The notes under the pieces were generated by a model. It worked only from the letters and a program-made list of their open reading frames with translations, was not told the origin of the DNA and made no database searches. A stretch of DNA of 64,000 bases from Verrucomicrobiales bacterium (GTDB lineage Bacteria; Verrucomicrobiota; Verrucomicrobiia; Verrucomicrobiales; DEV007): positions 1 to 64,000 of the forward strand of contig JARGPJ010000007.1 of the NCBI GenBank assembly GCA_029212615.1, written 5' to 3'. A program made the translations under genes and the position numbers. Numbering within the stretch: the first letter of the stretch is position 1; each line of letters opens with the position of its first letter. This document shows positions 27,977-36,782 of this stretch, piece after piece.

Positions 27977-29407
27977 CTAGCTTAGAATGTCTTTTACGAC
28001 ATGCCCATGGACATCAGTGAGCCGGAAGTGCCTGCCCTGATATTTGTAGGTGAGCCGTTCATGGTCGATTCCGAGCAGGTGCATCATAGTGGCATGAAAA
28101 TCATGAACATGGACCCCGCCTTCGGTAACATTGTAGGAGTAATCATCTGTTTCGCCATAGGTCATGCCGCCTTTGATCCCTCCTCCGGCCATCCAGATGG
28201 AAAAGCAACGCGGGTGATGGTCGCGCCCGAAATTTGACAGGGTGAATTTTCCCTGACAGTAGTTTGTGCGTCCGAATTCTCCGCCCCAAACGACGAGGGT
28301 ATCCTCGAGTAGTCCGCGTTGTTTCAAATCGGTGACAAGCGCCGCTGATGCTTTATCGGTTTCGAGGCATTGTCTTTTGATGCCCCCGGGGACGTTGCCA
28401 TGATGATCCCATCCCTGATGATAAAGTTGAATGAACTGAACGCCCTTTTCGGCAAGCCGACGTGCCATGAGACAGTTGGCGGCGTAAGTGCCGGGCGTGC
28501 GCGCTTCCTCCCCGTAGAGATTGAAGACGTGATCCGGTTCGCTTGAAAGGTCGGTGACCTCGGGAATGGATGATTGCATTCGAAAGCCCATCTCGTACTG
28601 AGCGATTCTCGTTTCAAGCTCGGTGTCACCGGATTCTGCAAGCTGGAGATGATGAAGTTCCTCAAGGCGATCCAGCATGAGGCGGCGCGATCTGCGGTCG
28701 AGGCCTTCAGGATTGTTCAGATAGAGGACGGCGTCTTTGTCGGCGCGAAAGCGAACTCCATCGTGCTTACCGGGGAGGAAACCGCTGCCCCAGAGACGAC
28801 TCACGAGAGGTTGGCCTTTCTTGTTCTTCGTGACGAGGACAACAAAGGCGGGAAGGTTTTCATTGGTTGAACCGAGTCCGTAGGAAAGCCATGATCCAAT
28901 GCTGGGCCGTCCCGCAATCTGCGATCCTGACTGCATGAAAGTCACTCCGGGACCGTGATTGATCGCTTCGGTGTACATCGATTTGACGACAGTGATGTCG
29001 TCTGCGATGGCGGCGGTGTGAGGAAGCCTGTCGCTCATCCAGGTTCCGCCCTGACCGTGTTGGGCGAAAGGGTAGGCCGATCCGACAAGGGGGAGGCTGG
29101 CCTGATTCCCTGACATACCGGTGAGGCGTTGTCCCATGCGAATTGAGTCCGGGAGCTCCTGTCCCTGCTCCTTTGTGAGACGGGGCTTGTGGTCGAAGAG
29201 TTCGACCTGCGAGGGGCCGCCGGCCTGAAAGAGAAAAATGACGCGCTTTGCTTTAGGCGCATTCGTGAGAAAGTCGGGGGCGGAATCCGCGGCCCCGGCA
29301 TTGCTGAGGAGATTTCCAAGAGCGAGACTACCGAGTCCGCCACCGAAGCTGGCGAGAGCGGATCGACGACTCATTCCGGGAGGGGATTCGTATCCTGTGC
29401 AAATCAT
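27977..29407 (-). CDS. DUF1501-domain protein, secreted
   Basis: A 476-residue DUF1501 protein. The N-terminus carries a Tat-like signal (S-R-R-S-A-L-A, ~13-19, followed by small hydrophobic residues). Family blocks seen include L-F-Q-A-G-G-P-S-Q-V-E-L-F-D-H-K-P, Y-H-Q-G-W-D-H-H-G and G-G-E-F-G-R-T, consistent with the sulfatase/phosphatase-like fold. In PVC bacteria the gene nearly always follows a DUF1549/DUF1553 cytochrome, as here (27 bases apart). The biochemical role is unknown. Confidence 0.93.
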   Translation of the reverse strand: MICTGYESPPGMSRRSALASFGGGLGSLALGNLLSNAGAADSAPDFLTNAPKAKRVIFLFQAGGPSQVELFDHKPRLTKEQGQELPDSIRMGQRLTGMSGNQASLPLVGSAYPFAQHGQGGTWMSDRLPHTAAIADDITVVKSMYTEAINHGPGVTFMQSGSQIAGRPSIGSWLSYGLGSTNENLPAFVVLVTKNKKGQPLVSRLWGSGFLPGKHDGVRFRADKDAVLYLNNPEGLDRRSRRLMLDRLEELHHLQLAESGDTELETRIAQYEMGFRMQSSIPEVTDLSSEPDHVFNLYGEEARTPGTYAANCLMARRLAEKGVQFIQLYHQGWDHHGNVPGGIKRQCLETDKASAALVTDLKQRGLLEDTLVVWGGEFGRTNYCQGKFTLSNFGRDHHPRCFSIWMAGGGIKGGMTYGETDDYSYNVTEGGVHVHDFHATMMHLLGIDHERLTYKYQGRHFRLTDVHGHVVKDILS

Positions 29408-29434
29408 AATAGAGTAATGTTAGGTTTATGGGCG

Positions 29435-32400
29435 CTACCGTTTCGTGATGCACTCGTCGAAGTTCATTAAGGTTGAAATCAGCGTCGTGACCGCGGCGGT
29501 CTTGATCGCGTTCCCGTTCCCCGGCGGTTTCGAATCGCCCGTTTTGATGAGGAGCTCCGCTTTCCCGGGATCTTTCTCGAAATGCTGAAACTGTTCCTTG
29601 AGGAGCCTTTCGAGGATGATCGTTTCGTCAGGGGTCGGCATCCGGCTCGTGAAGGTCAGGAAGGCTTCGTCGATAATCTTTCGATCCTCTTTGCCGTGTT
29701 TCTCGACCAGTTTCGCGGCGAGGGTGCGTGCTGCCTCTACGAACTGGGGGGAGTTCAGGAGGACTAATCCCTGAAGCGGGGAGTCGGTCTTCTCAAGACG
29801 AACGCGACAAACGTCGCGTTTGGACGCATTCAGTGTCGTCATGAGCGGAGCGGGAGCGGTTTGTTTCCAGTAGGTGTATAAGCTCCTCCGGTAGAGACCT
29901 TCCCCTTGGTCTGGTTCTGCAGGTTTGAAAGACACTGCGATTTCATAGGGTTTAACGGAAGGTCCCCCGACCTTCGAAACGAGAAGTCCGCTGGTGGCGA
30001 GTGCATTGTCCCGGATTGCTTCGGCGGGGAGCCGGGGGGCGGGGTAGCGATAGAGGAGTGTATTTTCAGGATCACGTTCATTCAATTCGCCTGAAGAGAG
30101 GTGAGAGCTCTGCCGGTAGGTTGCTGAGAGGACGATTTCTTTGAGCAGCGCCTGGAGGTCCCATCCTGATGTCATGAAGCGCTTTGCGAGCCAATCGAGC
30201 AGTTCGGGGTGAGTGGGGAGTTGTCCCTGACTGCCGAAATCCTCAGAGGTGGCGACGAGTCCTCTTCCGAAGAGCATCTGCCAGTAGCGATTGACGGTGA
30301 CGCGGGCGGTAAGAGGATTCTCCGGTGAGGTGGTCCACCGGGCGAGTCCGAGGCGGTTCCGGGGCAGTTCCTCCTGCATCGGGGGGAGGAAGTGTGGTGT
30401 CCCCGCTGAGACGGGTTCGCCGCGGTTTTCGTAGTGGCCGCGATCAAGAAGGTAGGTCTGGTGAGGCTGAGGGGTCTCTTTCATCACCATGATCTCAGGT
30501 ATTTCCCCGACCAGTTTGCTCCGTTTACCACGAAGCGTTTTCAGCTTTTCGAGTGCTTTCCGGTAGTCTGTATTCAGGGTCGCGAGATGGGCCGATAGCT
30601 CTTTTTCGACAGGGGCGGTCCCTGCATCGATCGCTACTTCTGCAGAGGAGAGTTTGCGATCGAAAATCTGGAAGTTGTCGACCAGTCCGTTTTTGAAGCC
30701 GTTGTCCCGCATCCGCTGTCCAATGACTATGGTATCGCTTCCTCCGCCGGTAATTTCTCTGGTGAGGGCGTCCCGGACAATCTCTGTCTCCAATTCTTTG
30801 CCTGCGAGAAAGAGCGTTAAGCCGGCCGCCCGGCTTGAACCGTCATAGGTCACGGCGACGTGTTTCCACTGGTTCAGCGGCAATTCAGTTTTGCTTCGTA
30901 TTTGTATCGCATTGCCGGGATAGAAATGAATCAGGGCGGCGCTGAGCTTCCCGTTCTCGATGAGTAGTTCGTAGCCCCGGCTGGCTGCATCGGTCCAGGC
31001 TTTCGAGCGGCTGAAGACAACGGCTCGTTGATGTTGCTCAGCTGTCTTCAGCCAGAGCGAGATCGAGAAGGGTTCGTCGCGAGTGAAGTTACCGGTGGGC
31101 AGGGTAACGGGATCGTCGCCGGAGAGTTTGACGGCTTTTCCTGATTTGCCCTCAACGAGATGGTTATTTGTGCTGCTCTTCGCAGGCTCTCCCGCGTGAA
31201 TGGCGTTGGTGAGTGTCTCCGGATTGTCGTCATCAAAATGGAAGGCGGCGATGGGGAGAGGTGCTTTCAACGGCTCTTGATTCTGCGTCCTCCCGGGAGG
31301 CGGTACCGCTGTCGATTCCTCCAGCTTCGTCAGTTCTGCCTCAGCTTCTTCTATCCTTTGATTGAGCTGCTCGAGGGATTCACTCTGCTTCTTGTCCGGG
31401 AGCCAGAGAGTGGGTGTCGGAACGGCGGGAGTGAAATAGGAATAGAGCCCGGCTTCATCGATATTGTCGAAGAAGGCGCTGAGTTGGAAATAGTCTTTCG
31501 CAGTGATCGGGTCATACTTGTGATCGTGGCAGCGTGAGCATTCCATGGTGAGCCCGAGAAAGGCCGTGCCGTAGGTATGGAGTCGATCGGAGACGTATTC
31601 GATGCGGAATTCTTCGGGAACGCTGCCGCCTTCCACTTTTTGCGGGTGGAGGCGATTGAAGGTGGTTGCGAGAATCTGGTCCCGTGTTGGATTAGGAAGA
31701 AGATCGCCTGCGACCTGAAGGGTAACGAATTCATCGTAGGGCATGTTTTCACTGAAGGAGTCGATGACCCAGTCACGCCAGGGCCAGACGTTCCGGTCGC
31801 GGTCTACCTGGAAGCCGTAGCTGTCAGAGTAGCGTGCGACATTCATCCATTCAGCAGCAAGGCGCTCGGCAAAAGCGTCGGAGGTAAATAGACGATCGAC
31901 GACTTTCGCGTAGGCCCCGGTCGCGTTGTCAGCCAGAAATCGGTCGAGTTCGTTCAGGGTGGGAGGGAGGCCGGTGAGATCAAAAGTGACCCGGCGCAGC
32001 CATTTTTCGCGACTTGTCTCAGGGGCGGGGGACATGTCCTCTTCCTCGAGGCGGGAGAGAATGAAGGAATCGATATCGTTTTTAATCCAGCTGGATTTGA
32101 CGGAGGGAACGGCAATTTCTTCACGAAGGGGGACAAAGGACCAATGCTCAGCATACTCTGCGCCCTCGATAATCCATTGATCGAGCACTTCGATTTCGTG
32201 TTTCGTTAGTGGCATCTTGGCCTCGGCGGGAGGCATGATGTCGGCGGGGTCCTGAGAATGGATGCGCCAGTGCGTTTCACTGGCTTTCAGCTCTCCGGGG
32301 GACACGCCAACGTAACCTCCGAGGTCTTCTGTGGCATGTTCGAAGGTATCGATTCGGAAGTCTGATTTTTGATTTTTTGCATCCGGACCGTGGCATTTGA

Positions 32401-32506
32401 AGCATTTGTCAGAGAGGATTGGCCGAACGTCTCGATTGAAATCGAGTGGTTTCGCCGCGAGAGATGAAGCGATCGATGAAATGACTATAAGCAAGGCAAG
32501 ACGCAT
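29435..32506 (-). CDS. DUF1549/DUF1553 planctomycete-type cytochrome with LamG domain
   Basis: A 1023-residue secreted protein: signal peptide (1-17), planctomycete cytochrome c domain with C-F-K-C-H at ~36-40, DUF1549 (~140-345), a concanavalin/LamG-like insert (~415-620) and DUF1553 (~705-960, containing V-N-R-Y-W-Q-M-L-F-G-R-G). It heads the - operon with DUF1501, esterase and two sulfatases. The LamG insert suggests glycan binding. Electron transfer coupled to sugar processing is the usual proposal; it is not proven for this family. Confidence 0.93.
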   Translation of the reverse strand: MRLALLIVISSIASSLAAKPLDFNRDVRPILSDKCFKCHGPDAKNQKSDFRIDTFEHATEDLGGYVGVSPGELKASETHWRIHSQDPADIMPPAEAKMPLTKHEIEVLDQWIIEGAEYAEHWSFVPLREEIAVPSVKSSWIKNDIDSFILSRLEEEDMSPAPETSREKWLRRVTFDLTGLPPTLNELDRFLADNATGAYAKVVDRLFTSDAFAERLAAEWMNVARYSDSYGFQVDRDRNVWPWRDWVIDSFSENMPYDEFVTLQVAGDLLPNPTRDQILATTFNRLHPQKVEGGSVPEEFRIEYVSDRLHTYGTAFLGLTMECSRCHDHKYDPITAKDYFQLSAFFDNIDEAGLYSYFTPAVPTPTLWLPDKKQSESLEQLNQRIEEAEAELTKLEESTAVPPPGRTQNQEPLKAPLPIAAFHFDDDNPETLTNAIHAGEPAKSSTNNHLVEGKSGKAVKLSGDDPVTLPTGNFTRDEPFSISLWLKTAEQHQRAVVFSRSKAWTDAASRGYELLIENGKLSAALIHFYPGNAIQIRSKTELPLNQWKHVAVTYDGSSRAAGLTLFLAGKELETEIVRDALTREITGGGSDTIVIGQRMRDNGFKNGLVDNFQIFDRKLSSAEVAIDAGTAPVEKELSAHLATLNTDYRKALEKLKTLRGKRSKLVGEIPEIMVMKETPQPHQTYLLDRGHYENRGEPVSAGTPHFLPPMQEELPRNRLGLARWTTSPENPLTARVTVNRYWQMLFGRGLVATSEDFGSQGQLPTHPELLDWLAKRFMTSGWDLQALLKEIVLSATYRQSSHLSSGELNERDPENTLLYRYPAPRLPAEAIRDNALATSGLLVSKVGGPSVKPYEIAVSFKPAEPDQGEGLYRRSLYTYWKQTAPAPLMTTLNASKRDVCRVRLEKTDSPLQGLVLLNSPQFVEAARTLAAKLVEKHGKEDRKIIDEAFLTFTSRMPTPDETIILERLLKEQFQHFEKDPGKAELLIKTGDSKPPGNGNAIKTAAVTTLISTLMNFDECITKR

Positions 32507-32575
32507 AAGGAGACTGGGAGGGGGCTACAGGGTAACCGCAGCCGAAGACGGTTTCTCACGAAAGAACCTTGTGTC

Positions 32576-33262
32576 ATGAGTGACGTTATTGCGGCCTACC
32601 CGGAGACTTACGAGTTTCTCAGTGATACGGTTCGGGGGATGTCACTGGACATAGAGGCGCTGAAGCGGCCGTTGAGCCGATGTGAACTGTCTTCCTGTGG
32701 GGGGAATTGTTGCCACGACGGGGTCTACCTGTCATCGGAGGAGGCGGGAGTGATTCGTGAACTCGTCGAGACGGACCGGGTGGGAATCGAGGCTGCCGGC
32801 GTTTCCCTGCCGGAGAAGGTAGTGGTTTACGGAAAGTGGAGGGATATCACTTCCGGTCCGAAAACAGCTACAAAACCGGTCGCGATGCGTGACCGGGTTG
32901 CGGGGTATCCGGACCACTTTCCGGAGACAAACTGCGTGTTTTTGATGGAAGATGCCCGATGTGCCCTGCAGGCTTATTCATTGAAGAAGGGCTTGCATCC
33001 GTGGTACCACAAGCCGCTCACCTGCTGGCTTCACCCCCTCTCGATCACAGGGGGCTCAGATCATAAACCCCGTTTGACGCTTTACAGTGAAGAAACAGAT
33101 CCACAGCGTTTCCCTGACTACGACGGGTTCGTCTGTCGCACCCACTGTGGATTGACGAGGGCGGGCGGTCTTCCGGCCTGGCAGGTTCTGAGAGAGGAAA
33201 TCGAGGCTCTCGGGGAGATAGGGGGGCGGGATTTGCTTTCCGAGATAGAAGCGTCCCTCTGA
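32576..33262 (+). CDS. YkgJ/DUF3109-like cysteine-cluster protein
   Basis: The 228-residue soluble protein contains a cysteine cluster: C-E-L-S-S-C-G-G-N-C-C near 36-46, then single Cys residues at ~125, ~134, ~153, ~190 and ~194 (C-R-T-H-C-G). This arrangement is typical of YkgJ/Fe-S or zinc-binding cysteine-cluster families. Its stop overlaps the ATG of the EamA transporter by one base (TGATG), so they form a coupled pair. The function is unknown. Confidence 0.72.
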   Translation: MSDVIAAYPETYEFLSDTVRGMSLDIEALKRPLSRCELSSCGGNCCHDGVYLSSEEAGVIRELVETDRVGIEAAGVSLPEKVVVYGKWRDITSGPKTATKPVAMRDRVAGYPDHFPETNCVFLMEDARCALQAYSLKKGLHPWYHKPLTCWLHPLSITGGSDHKPRLTLYSEETDPQRFPDYDGFVCRTHCGLTRAGGLPAWQVLREEIEALGEIGGRDLLSEIEASL

Positions 33263-34167
33263 TGTCCTGGATTTTACTGTCGGTCATGTCTGCCGTCGTC
33301 CTCGGACTGTATGACTTGCTCAAAAAAATGGCAGTGAAGGAGAACGCCGTTCCTCCGGTGTTATTTTTTGGTGTGGTGACCGGGGCAGGGTGTTGGTTGC
33401 TTCTTCGCCTGTTGACGCCGCTGCTTCCGATGACCTGGCAAAATGGCCTGTCGATTGATGCGCTCACGGCAGCGGAGCATGGGTTCCTTTTCGGGAAAGG
33501 GGTTCTCGTCTCAGGATCCTGGATTTTTGGCTATTTCGCGTTGAAACATCTTCCGATGACCATTGCCGGGCCGATCCGCTCTACCGCTCCGATCTGGACG
33601 ATTCTCTTTGCCGTTCTCCTCATGGGCGAAATGCCGACGCCATGGCAGTGGGGCGGGGTCTGTTTGATTCTCGCCGCGTTCTATGCCTTTTCACTGTTAG
33701 GAAAGGCTGAGGGGATTGTGTTTCATCGCGATAAATGGGTCTTTTTCCTCCTCGTGGCGACGGTTCTCGGGGCTTTCAGCGCCCTTTACGATAAGTTTCT
33801 TTTACAGACTCTGGGGATCCGCGTGGCGACTCTCCAGTTCTGGTTTTCCGTCTACCTCGTTGCGGTAATGCTGCCCTTCGTTCTGATTTGGCGATACGGC
33901 ATGAGGGTTCGAACGCCCTTTGAGTGGCGGTGGATGATTCCCGCTGTCGGTGTCGGACTACTGATTGCCGATGCGTTTTACTTTCTCGCGATCGCTCAGG
34001 ATGATGCCTTGATCTCGGTGATTTCACCGATCCGGCGGACCTCTGTGATCATCGGATTTATTGGAGGAGTCTGGATTCTGCGGGAGCGGCACAGCGTTGC
34101 GAAGAAAGGTTTCGCGCTCGCCTTGATGCTCGCTGGTGTCATCCTTCTCAATTGGAAGGGCCAATGA
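33262..34167 (+). CDS. EamA/DMT-family transporter
   Basis: A 301-residue protein with about ten hydrophobic helices in two halves, the second beginning near 156. P-I-R-S-T-A-P-I-W-T-I-L-F-A in the first half and P-I-R-R-T-S-V-I-I-G-F-I-G-G in the second are the paired EamA repeats. Such proteins export or import small metabolites across the inner membrane; the substrate is unknown. Its last 20 bases overlap the 3' end of the convergent CBS-domain gene. Confidence 0.88.
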   Translation: MSWILLSVMSAVVLGLYDLLKKMAVKENAVPPVLFFGVVTGAGCWLLLRLLTPLLPMTWQNGLSIDALTAAEHGFLFGKGVLVSGSWIFGYFALKHLPMTIAGPIRSTAPIWTILFAVLLMGEMPTPWQWGGVCLILAAFYAFSLLGKAEGIVFHRDKWVFFLLVATVLGAFSALYDKFLLQTLGIRVATLQFWFSVYLVAVMLPFVLIWRYGMRVRTPFEWRWMIPAVGVGLLIADAFYFLAIAQDDALISVISPIRRTSVIIGFIGGVWILRERHSVAKKGFALALMLAGVILLNWKGQ

Positions 34168-35281
34168 CAGGCTCGGTTGGCTCGTTGATTTCGAGGCCCA
34201 TTTTCGTCGCCCGTGTCTTCCACAGGTTGCGGGCGAACTCCTGCATATCTTCGCGCGTGTCTGCCTCGTCGACGATTTCCAGGCCGAGAAGGGTTTCAAC
34301 GACGTCTTCCATCGTCACGAGTCCGCTCAGTCCGCCGTACTCATCGAGGACAATGGCGACGTGGTGGCGATTCGCGACGAGGTGTTGGAAGGCGTCAGTC
34401 AATTTGGTGGTGTGAGGAATCGCGGCGATGTCACGGCGAAGTTCCTTGAGTTCCATCTCATAGTTGTCGTTCGCCGCCGCGAGGAGGATGTCGTGTTTTA
34501 ACACGAAGCCTTTGATGTCGTCGCGATTCTCGCTGTAGATGGGAATGCGGGAAAAGGGGGAGCTGTTGTGACGATCCAGATAATACTGAACCGTGGTGTC
34601 CTCGGTCAGGGCGAAAACGACGATGCGGGGCGTCATTACTTCGCGAACGGATATTTCGCCGAGCCGGAGAAGGTTTTCGAGGATGCGTGATTCGTCCTCT
34701 TTCAGTTTGCCCTGGCGGGTTCCCAGTTCAGCCATGACGCGGAGTTCGTCGCGGGAGAAAGCGGCTTCACCGTGATGTCCTTTACTGAAAATCTCGATGA
34801 ACCAAACCACCGGGGTCATGAATTTGGAGAGCCAAAGGAGACAGAAACTTACCCAGGGCGCCCAGGTGCGCCAGTAACGCGCCCCGAGATTCTTGGGAAT
34901 GATTTCGGAGGCGATGAGTATCGCGAGAGTCATCAGGGCGCCGGCGAGAGCATCCCACTTGCCACCGCCGAGTGCGGATACCTGAGCCGCAACCCCCATC
35001 GCACCGACGGTGTGAGAGATCGTGTTGAGCGTCAGGATTGAGGTGAGGGGGCGTCCGATTCTCGTCTTCAGATAATCAAGGCGCTCCCCGACTTTGGGGC
35101 GCTTGTTCTTGAGGTTTGCGACGTAAGGGTTCGTCACGCTGAGAATTACTGCTTCCCAGACGGAGCAGAAAAAAGACACGCCAATGGCGACGAAAAAGTA
35201 GACTGCCAGCATGGTCCAGGATCCGGTAGCGTTTGGATCAACGCTGACAGGTCCCGCCGCTGCGACGATAGAGTGAAACAT
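34148..35281 (-). CDS. CNNM/DUF21 membrane protein with CBS pair
   Basis: 377 residues: a CNNM (DUF21) transmembrane domain (~20-190) with I-A-S-E-I-I-P-K-N-L-G, then a CBS pair (~215-340; V-M-T-P-R-I-V-V-F-A and V-L-D-E-Y-G-G-L-S-G-L-V-T-M-E-D-V-V-E). The C-terminal CorC/HlyC domain of many relatives is absent. Family members handle Mg2+ or other divalent cations, or are annotated as haemolysin-like; cation export or sensing is the best guess. Confidence 0.88.
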   Translation of the reverse strand: MFHSIVAAAGPVSVDPNATGSWTMLAVYFFVAIGVSFFCSVWEAVILSVTNPYVANLKNKRPKVGERLDYLKTRIGRPLTSILTLNTISHTVGAMGVAAQVSALGGGKWDALAGALMTLAILIASEIIPKNLGARYWRTWAPWVSFCLLWLSKFMTPVVWFIEIFSKGHHGEAAFSRDELRVMAELGTRQGKLKEDESRILENLLRLGEISVREVMTPRIVVFALTEDTTVQYYLDRHNSSPFSRIPIYSENRDDIKGFVLKHDILLAAANDNYEMELKELRRDIAAIPHTTKLTDAFQHLVANRHHVAIVLDEYGGLSGLVTMEDVVETLLGLEIVDEADTREDMQEFARNLWKTRATKMGLEINEPTEPVIGPSN

Positions 35282-35424
35282 GGTTCCTTTTACGATGCGA
35301 TGTTTTGCCCGCGCTTCAAGTGCAAACCGGTGAAGGTTTTCATCGTGGTGAGATGACGAAAGAAGGTAACTACCGCTTGTTTTCCCTTTCCTGAATCAGG
35401 ACAATAGGGTTCCGTAATCAATTC

Positions 35425-35784
35425 ATGAGCGATCACATTCATATCAAGGGGCTTCGAGTAGTTACCACGGTAGGTGTCCCCGGGGAGGAGAGGGCACGGC
35501 CTCAGACGGTTTCGGTCAGTGTTTCTATTACTCTCGCGAAGTCGTTTAAAGGGTTCGATGACCGGCTTGATCATACCATTGATTACTACGCGGTTTCAGA
35601 GAAGCTGAGGGAAATTGCCGCGAGCGGAGAGCGGAAGCTCATTGAAACGTTGGCGGAGGATCTCGCTGCCGCAGTGGTTGCCTTTGACGGCGTTTGCGCG
35701 GTCACCCTTGAGGTGGAGAAGTTTATTCTCGCCGATTGTGACAGCGTCAGTGTTGTCATTACCCGTGCACGCGAGCACGGTTGA
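35425..35784 (+). CDS. folB: Dihydroneopterin aldolase
   Basis: The 119-residue protein has the usual FolB length. V-G-V-P-G-E-E-R carries the substrate-binding Glu, and V-E-K-F-I the catalytic Lys near the C-terminus. It converts 7,8-dihydroneopterin to 6-hydroxymethyl-dihydropterin and glycolaldehyde in folate synthesis. No other folate gene is adjacent; the sugar-isomerase gene starts 50 bases downstream. Confidence 0.88.
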   Translation: MSDHIHIKGLRVVTTVGVPGEERARPQTVSVSVSITLAKSFKGFDDRLDHTIDYYAVSEKLREIAASGERKLIETLAEDLAAAVVAFDGVCAVTLEVEKFILADCDSVSVVITRAREHG

Positions 35785-35834
35785 TTCCTTCATCACGGAA
35801 TTGCTGTCGAAGAGGCGAGGGGTCAAACTGCCCC

Positions 35835-36767
35835 ATGGTATCGAGAAGAGACTGGATTAAAACTGCTGGCCTTGCGATTTCCGCCGGAGGTGTCGCGAGC
35901 GCGAAGGAGGAAGGGTGCGGGATCGCTATTGGCACTTATGGACTTCAGTCGATGCCGTTGGCTGAGGCCGTTCAACTCATCGCAAAAACCGGCTTCAATG
36001 CCTTTGAAATCACTGTTTTCCCGGGGACAACGGGGGATCCTGTGAAGTTTTTGAAAACACAGGATCAGATCCATACCCTGCGCGATCAGATTGCTGATTC
36101 CGGGTTGCGTCTCAGTGCACTCATGGGGGATCTTAAGCCGGAGGAGGATGATCAGAAGCATGTTGAGCAGTTGTCGGAATTGCGTACCATGATTGAGTTG
36201 GCCCGCGCCCTCAGTCCGAATGATCCTCCTGTCATTCAAACGATTCTCGGTGGAAAGGTCTGGGAGACGTCGAAATTCCTGTTCCGTGACCGGCTCGCTG
36301 ACTGGAACCGGATTCTGGCCGATCAGAAGGGGTATCTTTCGATTAAGCCTCACCGGAGCCATGCGATGGGGGTTCCTGAGGATGCAAAATGGCTTCTCGA
36401 CCAGCTGGGTAATCCGCGACGGCTACGCATGGTCTACGATTACAGTCACTACGCATTTCTCGAGCCGAGGCGGGAGATCCCGGAAACTGTGGAGGTCGCT
36501 CTCCCGATTACCAATTATGTTGCGGTAAAGGATGCGGTTGAAGTGGAGGGAAAGGTCAGGTTTGCTCTGGCAGGTGAGTCGGGAAATTGGGACCATGCTG
36601 ACATTATTGAGGCATTCTACGATGGAGGTTACCGCGGTGATTTCTGCTGTGAAGTCAGTAGCCAGATATGGCGAAATGATCCGAAATATAGTCCAGTCGC
36701 TGCGACGGAGCGGTGTTATCAAAATTTGAAGTCGGCTTTCGACCGGGCCGGCGTCACTGCGCTCTAA
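35835..36767 (+). CDS. Sugar phosphate isomerase/epimerase-like TIM-barrel protein, Tat-exported
   Basis: ATG at 35835 starts a Tat-like signal (S-R-R-D-W-I-K near 3-9); an upstream frame extension lacks a signal. The 310-residue protein is a xylose-isomerase-like barrel: I-K-P-H, Y-D-Y-S-H-Y and C-E-V-S are the expected metal-ligand positions. PVC genomes hold many such exported proteins of unknown sugar substrate. It is followed after 15 bases by the PQQ-type propeller gene. Confidence 0.85.
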   Translation: MVSRRDWIKTAGLAISAGGVASAKEEGCGIAIGTYGLQSMPLAEAVQLIAKTGFNAFEITVFPGTTGDPVKFLKTQDQIHTLRDQIADSGLRLSALMGDLKPEEDDQKHVEQLSELRTMIELARALSPNDPPVIQTILGGKVWETSKFLFRDRLADWNRILADQKGYLSIKPHRSHAMGVPEDAKWLLDQLGNPRRLRMVYDYSHYAFLEPRREIPETVEVALPITNYVAVKDAVEVEGKVRFALAGESGNWDHADIIEAFYDGGYRGDFCCEVSSQIWRNDPKYSPVAATERCYQNLKSAFDRAGVTAL

Positions 36768-36782
36768 CTTAACTCTATTCTT

